The notes under the pieces were generated by a model. It was not told where the DNA came from, did not search any database, and worked only from the letters and a program-made list of their open reading frames with translations. From JADGHX01 sp963837755 (lineage in GTDB: Bacteria; Pseudomonadota; Gammaproteobacteria; Steroidobacterales; Steroidobacteraceae): a stretch of DNA of 64,000 nucleotides. Below, in pieces: positions 57,019 through 64,000 of the stretch. The stretch covers positions 1,302,001 through 1,366,000 of the forward strand of contig CAWIOP010000001.1 in the NCBI GenBank assembly GCA_963837755.1, given 5' to 3'. Position 1 is the stretch's first letter. Every line of letters begins with the position of its first letter. The position numbers were made by a program, and so were the translations under genes.

Positions 57019-57246
57019 CGCGCGGTGACCCTGACGGGCCGCAGCGCCGCGGCTTCGCGCGCCAGTAACTCGATGCGGCCCCAGTCACCGGCTTTGATGA
57101 GATCGCCTGGCGTGAGCCAGGAGCCTCCCACGCACAACACGTTCGGTTGCTCGAGGTAACTGCCTGCGGTCTGGGGTGTGACGCCGCCCGTGGGGCAGAA
57201 CCGCGCTTCCGGGAATGGCCCGTGGGCCGACAAGGCCGCCAGCGAT
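57012..57246 (-). pseudogene. eda: KDPG aldolase, C-terminal fragment
   Basis: The last 78 residues of 2-keto-3-deoxy-6-phosphogluconate aldolase: HGPFPEARFCPTGGVTPQTA, then PNVLCVGGSWLTPGDLIKAG and ELLAREAAALRP. These correspond to the final third of the roughly 210-residue (beta/alpha)8 enzyme. The N-terminal two-thirds, including the Schiff-base lysine and catalytic Glu, are absent. Upstream, the frame runs straight into repeat copy B, whose ATG (57317) would start a chimeric 102-residue protein beginning MNGWLLRGGGSAAKGLGG. No activity is possible. The break is exactly at the repeat, mirroring the fbp fragment at 6254. Confidence 0.85.
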
Positions 57247-57317
57247 GGCTCTTGCGGCCGGTCCCCGCCAAGGCCCTTTGCGGCCGAGCCGCCGCCGCGC
57301 AACAGCCACCCGTTCAT
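57247..57317 (-). repeat. Dispersed repeat, copy B (abuts eda fragment)
   Basis: On the minus strand it starts ATGAACGG at 57317, continues GCGGCGGCGGCTCGGCCGC, AAAGGGCCTTGGCGGGGACC and ends GGCCGCAAGAGCC at 57247. It is in the same orientation and reading frame relative to its gene fragment as copy A is to fbp (GGGSAAKGLGG against GGGSLAEGLGG). Confidence 0.75.
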
Positions 57318-57433
57318 GAACAAAGCAGACGCGATGTGGTCAGGGCTGCGCAAATGCCAAGGTCGAGCATGGCAAGGCGCGGTGGAGGTGGCGAAGATCG
57401 CCTGGTGTTCCGCCTCGCGTAGAATGCCCGTCC

Positions 57434-57766
57434 GTGACACGGCGCAGAACCTCACCGCTCGACTCCCTCACGAAGCGCATTTCCAGTCGCGAGGAGCGGG
57501 ATATCGACCAGCTCTACGGCCTCGAGCCCGTGTTCGAACCGGGCGCCGGCGCCGGCGTCGGCGCTGGACGCGGCGGGGAGCTCGAGCAGTTCGTGCCCGT
57601 GCAATGCCCCTATTGCGGTGAGCGCCTCGAAACGCGCGTCGACCTGACGGCCGGCGAGCGCGAATACATTGAAGATTGCGAAGTGTGCTGCCGCCCCATC
57701 GAGCTCGGCATCGAGCTTGCGGATGACGGCGCGCTGCGCGCCGTGCGCGTGCAACGGCTCGACTGA
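57434..57766 (+). CDS. CPXCG-motif cysteine-rich protein
   Basis: 110 residues from GTG 57434. The C-terminal 60 residues form the zinc-ribbon-like family core: VQCPYCGERLETRVD, REYIEDCEVCCRPIELGIEL. The N-terminal half is basic then Gly/Glu-rich (DSLTKRISSREERDIDQLYG), longer than in typical members of about 60-70 residues, so the real start could be internal. Two CxxC pairs would bind zinc. It lies 28 nt upstream of the DUF885 gene. Confidence 0.82.
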   Translation: MTRRRTSPLDSLTKRISSREERDIDQLYGLEPVFEPGAGAGVGAGRGGELEQFVPVQCPYCGERLETRVDLTAGEREYIEDCEVCCRPIELGIELADDGALRAVRVQRLD

Positions 57767-57794
57767 GTTTCCCATCCCGCTCCAGCGAGGTTCC

Positions 57795-59588
57795 ATGAGC
57801 TACCGATTCCGGCTCAAGCTTTCCTGCGTGGTTTTTTCCGTGTTGCTCGCCGCGGGCTGCGGCCACGAGCCAGCGCCCGTGCCGGCCAACACCGCTGCCG
57901 CCTCCGCCTCCGCCGTCGCCGTGCCCGCGCAGTGGCAGGGCTTTGTGGATCGCTTCGTCGAAGAGTCCTTCGCCGCCAACCCTTTCCTGGGCGTCGATGC
58001 GGGCCGCCACGAGTTCGACGGCAAGGCACCGGACTGGAGCGCTCAGGGGCTGGCGAATGAAGTGGCGCGCCTCAAGGCCGCCCGCACCGAGGCGGAAGGC
58101 TTCCCGGCCGATGCGCTCACGCCCGACCAGCGCTTCGAGCGGGACAGCCTCATTGCCGGCGTGATCGATCGTCAGCTCTTCTGGCTCGACACCGCGCAGT
58201 TCCCATACAAGAACCCCGTGTTCTACATCGACCGGCTCGACCCCGACCCGTACTTGAGCCGCGAATACGCGCCGCTCGAGAAGCGCATGGTCGGGTACAT
58301 CGGCTACGTGCGCGCCATCCCGCAGCTCGCGGCGGACATCCGCGCGAACCTGCGCACGCCGCTGCCGAAGAGCTTCGTGGCGCGCGGGATCGCAGGCTTT
58401 GGTGGCTACGCCGACTTCTACCGCAACGACGCGCCGAAGGTGTTCGAGCCTGTGAAGGACGCGGACCTGCAGAAGCAGCTCGTCGAAGCAACCGACGCCG
58501 CGGCGAAGGCGATGGAAGGGCTCAAGAGCTGGCTCGAGTCCGAGCGCAAGAACGCAACGGATGATTTCGCTCTGGGCGAGCCCCTGTTCGCGCAGATGCT
58601 GAAGCAGACAGAGGGCGTGGACGCGCCGCTGAAGGATCTCGCGGCCGCCGGCCAGGCGGACCTCGAGCGCAACCTGAAGGCGCTGCGCGAAGCGTGCAGC
58701 CAGTACCTGCCGAAGAAGCCCATCGACGCCTGCATCGCGAAGATGAGCGGCAGCAAGCCGAAGGAGGGCTCGGTGCGCGGCGCCATCGCGCAGCTGGGCG
58801 AGTTGCGCTCGTTCGTTGCCGAGAAACACATCGTCACCATTCCCTCGGACCTGCAGGCCGCCGTGAAGGAGTCTCCGCCCTACAACCGCGGTAATTCCGC
58901 GTACATCAACATTCCGGGGCCGTATGAGAAGGGCGTCGTCTCAACTTTCTTCGTAACGCCACCCGACCCCTCGTGGACACCGAAGGAGCGCGCCGAGTAC
59001 ATCCCGGGCGTGGCGGATCTGCTCTTCACCTCCGTGCACGAGGTGTGGCCGGGCCACTACCTGCAGTTCCAGCATTCACTGCGGCACCCGTCGAAAGTGG
59101 CGAGCCTGTGGGTGGGCTATGCGTTCGCGGAAGGCTGGGCGCACTACGCGGAAGAGATGATGTGGGAGGCCGGCATCGGTAACGGCGAGCCGGAGTACCA
59201 CATCGGCCAGCTCACGAATGCGCTTCTGCGCAACGTGCGATTCCTCTGCGCTATCGGGCTGCATACGCAGGGCATGACGCTAGAGCAGTCCGAGAAGATG
59301 TTCCGCGAGAGCGCGTTCACGGATGTGGGAACGGCACGCCAGCAGGCCGCGCGCGGCACCTATGACCCGGCGTATCTCAACTACACGCTGGGCAAGCTCA
59401 TGATCCGCAAACTGCGTGAAGACTGGATGGCGGTGGACCCGCCGGCGCCCGGCGTCGACCCCGCGTCACCGCAGAAGTGGCAGGCGTTCCACGACAAGTT
59501 CCTGTCATACGGAGGCCCGCCGATTCCGCTCGTTCGCCGGGAGATGATGGGCGCGGCCGCAGGCGCGAGCGCGGGCTCGCTCTTCTGA
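57795..59588 (+). CDS. DUF885-family lipoprotein (putative metallopeptidase)
   Basis: 597 residues from ATG 57795. The lipobox is LAAGC, followed by an Ala/Pro/Val linker. The DUF885 helical body contains ADLLFTSVHEVWPGHYLQFQH, an HExxPGHxxQ zinc-binding motif (first His at residue 415), with a following EGWAHYAEEMMWEAG that supplies the third ligand. Related proteins are carboxypeptidase-like, acting on peptides in the periplasm. CPXCG gene upstream by 28 nt may be co-transcribed. Confidence 0.91.
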   Translation: MSYRFRLKLSCVVFSVLLAAGCGHEPAPVPANTAAASASAVAVPAQWQGFVDRFVEESFAANPFLGVDAGRHEFDGKAPDWSAQGLANEVARLKAARTEAEGFPADALTPDQRFERDSLIAGVIDRQLFWLDTAQFPYKNPVFYIDRLDPDPYLSREYAPLEKRMVGYIGYVRAIPQLAADIRANLRTPLPKSFVARGIAGFGGYADFYRNDAPKVFEPVKDADLQKQLVEATDAAAKAMEGLKSWLESERKNATDDFALGEPLFAQMLKQTEGVDAPLKDLAAAGQADLERNLKALREACSQYLPKKPIDACIAKMSGSKPKEGSVRGAIAQLGELRSFVAEKHIVTIPSDLQAAVKESPPYNRGNSAYINIPGPYEKGVVSTFFVTPPDPSWTPKERAEYIPGVADLLFTSVHEVWPGHYLQFQHSLRHPSKVASLWVGYAFAEGWAHYAEEMMWEAGIGNGEPEYHIGQLTNALLRNVRFLCAIGLHTQGMTLEQSEKMFRESAFTDVGTARQQAARGTYDPAYLNYTLGKLMIRKLREDWMAVDPPAPGVDPASPQKWQAFHDKFLSYGGPPIPLVRREMMGAAAGASAGSLF

Positions 59589-59623
59589 GGCGTGCGCCGA
59601 GGCGTGCGCTCAGCGGTGTTCGC

Positions 59624-61417
59624 TCACCGAGGCTCACGCGGCTTCGCTGAGCCTTCCTGCTTGCTCGCCCTGGGGGTCTGTGGCGGGCTTGCCGCGGCGG
59701 GCAGGGTGTACTTCTCTTCCACCGCCTCTCGCACCCGCTTCAGGCTTTCCTCGGCCGATAAGGCGCCGTCCGCCTCCACAGCGCGAATGCGCTCCGCGAG
59801 CTCGTCATCCTTGATGGCCTGCCCCATCCATTCGGAATAGTCGCCGTTCCTGAGGTGATACATCCAGGTGTCCGGGTCCACGCCCTCCGCCATCTGCAGG
59901 AACAGCATCAGGTTGTGGGCGCGCAGCTTCAGCTTGTTCTGCGGCCCGCGGAAGTAAAAGCTGCGCTCCGGAGGCAGCTCGCCCTCGGCGTACTTGCGCG
60001 TGTGGCGACGGCGCTCCGTGTGGCTCGGCGCAATCTTCAACCGACGCGGCCCGGTGTCGGCCGCCAGACTCCACATCAGCGCTTCGCCGGGCTCGAGCTG
60101 CACTTCGGACATGTCGCGCACTGAAGTCCTGCAGGCGCGGCCGTATTCCCTGTAAGCGTCAACGGGCTGTTTGCCCACGGCGATGAGCGTTGTCACATCG
60201 GCCAGCGCTTTCGGCGCGATCAGGTCCGGGTGCACCGTCACCTGCCACATGCCGCTAAGCTTTTCCGGCAGCGCAAGCGGGCCGGGCTGCCACTCGGCGG
60301 GCAGCAGATGGTGGGCTTCATCCACCACGATCCAGTGCGGCCGCCCGGTGCGCGCACGAGATTCCTGAAGGCGTGGCGCCAGGCTTGCGAAGAAGCCGGG
60401 CCGATCGGCGATGGGTAAACCGACGATATTGGCGATGCAGCTCGTGTGCGGCTTCGACAGCACCTGCACAACCTCATCGACGCTTGGTGGGCGAGTGGGC
60501 GTGCCCAGCGCGACCGCGTCCGCGAACGTGTCGTAGTCGCCTTCGGGATCGATCAGGCAGAACGTGTATTTCTGCCCGGCAAGGCGCTCGAGAAACCCCG
60601 CGGTCAGTGTCGACTTGCCACTCCCCGAGGTTCCAACGAGCAGCACATTCTGGCCGTGCGGAGGCAGTTTGACTTCCGCGCCATCCGCCGCCGTTCCCAG
60701 CAGCACGTGATGGCGCGAGAGCCGCGATTCATACGAGGCGAGGTCGTCCGCCAGGATCGCGTCGATCACCTCCGCTACACCGGCGCCATGATCGCGCCCG
60801 GTGACGAGGTCCGCGGCGTCCTTCAGCGTCGGCAACGCATTCGCGACGGCCACCGAGAATTCGCACGAGCGAAGCAGCGCGTGGTCATTTTCCGCATCGC
60901 CGATGGCAACCGCGTTGTGCGGGGACAGGCCCAGTATCTCCAGCGCGCAGGCAAGGCCGGTGGCCTTGTTCACGCCCCCCGGCAGAACCATTACCGCGCC
61001 CTTGTTGAAGATCACCTGCAGCTCGAGCCCCAGGTCGCGAATGGTCTCGAGCACGACGGTCTCGTACGGCTCCCATGTGGCCACGATCACGCGCCCCTGC
61101 GATAGGCGCTCCACGCCCTGCGCGCGCAGCCGCGCGGCGAACTCATCCGGCGGGCGGGGCGCGAGCGCCTTCTCGGCGCGCGTTGCGGGGTGGTAGAGCA
61201 GCGCGCCGTTCTCGGCGACCACGTATTCGAACAGGTCGAGCCGCTCGCAGACTCCCCGCAGGTCGTCCAGCTGCCGGCCCGTGACCATGAGGAGCCGGCG
61301 GCCCGAAGCAATGAGCCGCTCCAGCGCCTCGATGGTTTCAGGCAATAGCCGCCCGTGCTGGGCGAGCGTGCCGTCGTAATCGCAGCAGAGGGCGAGGTAG
61401 CGCATGCATGCCGCCAT
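59624..61417 (-). CDS. HAD-IIB phosphatase fused to HerA/DUF87-like P-loop ATPase
   Basis: 597 residues. Residues about 5-225 are a HAD hydrolase of the Cof/IIB type with DYDGT (D13, D15), VTGR, and GDAENDHALL (174-183). Residues about 240-480 are an ATPase with Walker A GTSGSGKST (262-270), LIDPEGDYD and Walker B HWIVVDEAHHLLP (361-373). That order resembles HerA/VirB4-like translocases or DUF87 proteins. The tail of about 80 residues is charged and disordered-looking. ATG 61405 is a possible alternative start. The two activities together suggest nucleotide-dependent control of a phospho-substrate, but no pathway is evident. Confidence 0.86.
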   Translation of the reverse strand: MAACMRYLALCCDYDGTLAQHGRLLPETIEALERLIASGRRLLMVTGRQLDDLRGVCERLDLFEYVVAENGALLYHPATRAEKALAPRPPDEFAARLRAQGVERLSQGRVIVATWEPYETVVLETIRDLGLELQVIFNKGAVMVLPGGVNKATGLACALEILGLSPHNAVAIGDAENDHALLRSCEFSVAVANALPTLKDAADLVTGRDHGAGVAEVIDAILADDLASYESRLSRHHVLLGTAADGAEVKLPPHGQNVLLVGTSGSGKSTLTAGFLERLAGQKYTFCLIDPEGDYDTFADAVALGTPTRPPSVDEVVQVLSKPHTSCIANIVGLPIADRPGFFASLAPRLQESRARTGRPHWIVVDEAHHLLPAEWQPGPLALPEKLSGMWQVTVHPDLIAPKALADVTTLIAVGKQPVDAYREYGRACRTSVRDMSEVQLEPGEALMWSLAADTGPRRLKIAPSHTERRRHTRKYAEGELPPERSFYFRGPQNKLKLRAHNLMLFLQMAEGVDPDTWMYHLRNGDYSEWMGQAIKDDELAERIRAVEADGALSAEESLKRVREAVEEKYTLPAAASPPQTPRASKQEGSAKPREPR

Positions 61418-61481
61418 CCTGCAAGTAGCGTTCCGGTGTGCTCACCTGCGCGCGCAGGAACACCGAATGTGGCTGGCGCGT

Positions 61482-61679
61482 TTAGTCTGGCGTGCGGCGC
61501 GTCGGCTGCTGCTTGCGCGGCACCTTCACGCGCTTTGCCTTCATCTGCTGATGAAGGCCGGTGAGTATCCACCCGCCGACGATGCCAAGGAGCATGGCAA
61601 GAACGGAGACGGTGCTGTCATCGAGTTGAATGGCAGAGAGTGTTTGCGGCACCGACTGCAGCATGGCGATCAGATCCAT
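61482..61679 (-). CDS. Small single-helix membrane protein
   Basis: 65 residues. An N-terminal polar/amphipathic part (MDLIAMLQSVPQTLSAIQLD) is followed by one membrane helix (VSVLAMLLGIVGGWILTGL) and a basic cytoplasmic tail (KAKRVKVPRKQQPTRR), predicting Nout-Cin insertion. I do not recognise it. It lies upstream of the HAD-ATPase gene on the same strand. Confidence 0.68.
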   Translation of the reverse strand: MDLIAMLQSVPQTLSAIQLDDSTVSVLAMLLGIVGGWILTGLHQQMKAKRVKVPRKQQPTRRTPD

Positions 61680-61827
61680 TTGGAAGAACCCCCGGGAATC
61701 GTGCGACCGAACATAACAGGTGCAACAGCCGGGGTGGGAGTCGCCTGAATGCGACTCGCGAAAATCCTGGCCACAGGCTCAAGCTCGAGCCTGCGGTTGC
61801 AAGGCGTGTATCGAAAGAGACGCGGGC

Positions 61828-62292
61828 TACTTCAGCGTGACGATCAGTTTGGCGGAGTGACTGCGCCAGTTGATCGGAATGACGAACGAGCGCGTGCCCG
61901 CGGAATCTGCGGAATCTCCGGCCTCTCACCCGCCAATACACTGGGCACGGAGATGACGAAGTCACGCCCGAAATCGCTGCGCGCGTTGCCCGAGATGGTG
62001 TTCGCCACCTCGCCAACCAGGTCGCGCATGGTCTCGTGGCTGAAATCGTTCTCCTGCATCTTCATCAGCAGCACGGTGAGCATGGCCTTGGGCGCGGTGA
62101 AATAGACCACGCCCTCGCGCTTGCCCGTGATGCTGATCATGCCGGTGTATTCGTGCACGGAAGGCTGCCCCTCCTCATCAGGTAGGGTGAGCCGATCGAG
62201 GCCGGCTGCTGGGCCGCCACCTCGAAGTAGTTCGTCGTCCCCTCGACGAAAGTTTTCAGCTCCTGCTCCTGCATCATCTGCGACTTAGCCAT
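61828..62292 (-). CDS. cheX: CheX-like chemotaxis phosphatase (frame interrupted)
   Basis: About 150 residues. ATG 62292 gives MAKSQMMQEQELKTFVEGTTNYFEV; the body has MISITGKREGVVYFTAPKAML, NDFSHETMRDLVGEVANTISGNA with the catalytic E-x2-N pattern of CheX/CheC (GEVANTISGNA), and ends FVIPINWRSHSAKLIVTLK at TAG 61828. Single-base changes near 62170 and 61885 split it. CheX dephosphorylates CheY-type receivers. The receiver gene just upstream overlaps its start by about 19 nt, so they are one unit. Confidence 0.8.
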
Positions 62293-62680
62293 CTCGCGAT
62301 CGCTTCGTTGAGTTGCCGGTCGGTGAAGGGCTTGTTGAGGAAGCCGTTCGCCCCTTTCTCCATCGCTTCGACCGCCGTCGCCTTGTCGGCGAGGGCCGAG
62401 ATGACGAGGATTCGAACAGCGGGCTTGAGCTTTACATATTTTCAATGCATTCGATACCGTCCATCTGCGGCATCGTGAGGTCCATCGTGATGACGTCCGG
62501 ATCGATCTTGCGGAACATCTCGATGGCCTCCAGGCCGTTGCCGGCGGTACCCACCAGCTCCAGCTCCTCGAACTGCTGCGAGCGCTCGATGCGCCGGCGC
62601 ATGATGTTCGAGTCGTCGACGATCATGAGCTTGAAGGCGCGTCTGCTTCCGTTTGCGTTGCCGTTCAGTGATGCGTTCAT
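62274..62680 (-). CDS. CheY-like response regulator (one frameshift)
   Basis: About 135 residues. The receiver domain has FKLMIVDDSNIMRRRI, phospho-Asp in DVITMDLTMPQMDG, the alpha4 Thr/Ser region in RILVISALADKATA and the Lys in GFLNKPFTDRQL. A missing base in the AAATATGTAAAG stretch near 62430 creates a false stop; restoring it makes IECIENM continue into KLKPAV. No output domain is present, so it works by protein contact. It sits between the CheA-like and CheX genes. Confidence 0.82.
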
Positions 62681-62731
62681 GCGTGTACTCGCGCGCTGGT
62701 CAGGGTTTGCCGCACTCGTGAGAGCGTGGCC

Positions 62732-64000
62732 TTACGCGACTGCGGTGTTCGCCTCCTCGGTAGCCGGCAGAGAGACCTTGAATCGAGTGAACTTGCCCGG
62801 GTTGGTCGTCACACCGATCTTGCCGCCAATCGCGTAGACGCTCTTGGCGACGACATCCATGCCGACCCCGCGGCCAGCGTCCATCGAAACGCGTTCCTGC
62901 GTGGAGAAGCCGGGGCGGAAGATCAGCGCCATCGCGGCGCGCGTGTCCATCGCGGCGGCTTCTTCGGCCGTCACGAGCTGCTTGCGTACCGCGGCGGCTT
63001 TCAACTGGTCGGGCAGCAAGCCCGCGCCATCGTCTTCGAACATGAGCTCGAACGACTCGCCCACCTTCCTGAACTCGATGCGCACGGCGCCCACGGCTTC
63101 CTTCGTGTGCGCGCGGCGGATGTCCGCCGTCTCGATGCCGTGCACGGCGGAGTTGCGCAGCATCTGGATCAGCACGTCCTTCAGCGTCGGCACATAGGAG
63201 CGCGGAATCTCCGACAGGCCGGTAAGGGAGAGCTTGAAGCTTCTTCTTGTGGTCGCTCGCCAGGCGTTCGGCCAGTGAGCCCAGCGTGTGCGCCAGCTCA
63301 TCCGCCGCCTGCTTGGCCGCGGCCGCCGGCCCGCGCATGCTCATCGTGCCACTGCCCGAACCGTGGGCACCGTCGTGTGCCGGGGCCGTGTCACGCAGCG
63401 AGGAGAGCCGCGTGCCAAGCTCGCGAACGCTGCGCAGGTGCGCCAGCAGCTCGTCGAGTTTCAGCAGCAGCGGCAGGAAGTCGTTGCCCGAGAGCTCCGC
63501 CTGCCGCTTCATCTCCGTGACCATGTCTTCGAGGGCATGCGTCCGGTGCGCCACGCTCATGAGGTTGAGCGCCGACGCCTCGCCCTTTATCGAGTGCAGC
63601 TCGCGGAACAGGCCGTCGAGCTTCTTGCGGAACTCGCCGTCGGAGCGCGCGGGCTCCTTGAGGATGGCGTTGACGAGCTGCAGGCCCGTCTCCGTGGCAT
63701 CGAGGAACGACATGAGTTGCACCGGGTCCACGTGCATCACGCCCAGCAGCATGTCGACCTGCTGGTTCGCGTTCTCCTGCGACTCGTGCAGTTCCTTCGC
63801 GAGCAGCACGCTGGCGGTGATATCGCTCACCGAGGCCAGCACGTGCTTGACGCCCTTGGGCCCCATGACGCGGTGGAAGTCGAACTGGAGGTAGCGCGCT
63901 TCGCGCTGGCCCGTCGCGGTTTCCACGTGAATCTCGAGCTGGCCGAGCGGGTTGATGCTCTTCATCAGGCTCTCGTTGGCGCGCTCGCCCCACAGCAGCT
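62732..64000 (-). CDS. CheA-like histidine kinase with Hpt domain (5' part outside window)
   Basis: The visible part (about 420 residues) starts inside the protein at the window edge, with a PAS-like segment (RYLQFDFHRVMGPKGVKHVL), then an Hpt domain whose phospho-His is in RELHSIKGEASALN, a linker, and a CheA-type ATPase: LKDVLIQMLRNSAVHGIET, MFEDDGAGLLPDQLK and GRGVGMDVVAKSVYAIGGKIGV. No CheW-like C-terminal domain follows; it ends EEANTAVA at 62732. One base change near 63240 splits the frame between DHKKK and FKLSL. It differs from classical CheA by the internal Hpt and missing CheW part. Partner receiver and CheX follow. Confidence 0.83.

Overview
The window is one continuous stretch of high-GC proteobacterial chromosome. 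YheS-type ABC-F, YciH/Sui1, CsrA and CPXCG-type proteins, together with many TonB-linked and Tat-exported proteins, point to a gammaproteobacterium. The DUF6152/DUF6644-like proteins and extradiol-dioxygenase genes would suit the Steroidobacteraceae/Nevskiales side, but that placement is inference. I found no tRNA, rRNA, CRISPR array, integrase or transposase.

Layout. 1-4.4 kb: a TPR-CHAT protease-like protein followed by a caspase-fold protein. 4.4-12 kb: housekeeping and stress genes (EAL-HDOD protein, yheS, M48 lipoprotein peptidase, DAACS symporter, yciH) and a 5' fragment of fructose-1,6-bisphosphatase. 12-34.6 kb: a catabolic/uptake region with two DUF6152 proteins, two DUF6644-like membrane proteins, a TonB-dependent receptor, an MFS transporter, LigA/LigB-type dioxygenase subunits, a carboxymuconolactone decarboxylase-like protein, a Tat-exported gluconate-2-dehydrogenase-subunit-3-like protein with a GMC oxidoreductase, a carotenoid oxygenase, a VOC protein and a zinc alcohol dehydrogenase; csrA and a Ser/Thr kinase lie among them. 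34.7-43.3 kb: glycogen phosphorylase, M14 carboxypeptidase, hybrid histidine kinase and a repeat-rich secreted protein. 43.5-57 kb: two separate adaptor/ABC export systems (one with its own TolC) on either side of tonB, a LytS/LytTR-type two-component pair and two lipoproteins. 57-64 kb: a 3' fragment of KDPG aldolase, a DUF885 lipoprotein, a HAD-phosphatase/P-loop ATPase fusion and a CheA-like/CheY-like/CheX signalling operon running off the right edge.

Two features cut across the window. First, a dispersed repeat of about 75 nt, beginning ATGA(A/C)CGG and carrying a GGGCCTTGGCGG core, occurs at five places. Two copies sit exactly at the broken ends of fbp and eda, in the same reading frame. 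Second, several genes (yheS, M48, MFS, carotenoid oxygenase, glgP, the second ABC system, cheX and others) are split by many one-base indels, mostly insertions next to short GC runs. Intact genes surround them, so I read these as residual sequencing errors rather than decay. Further remnants (SDR, O-methyltransferase, LacI C-terminus) are true fragments with no missing half nearby.
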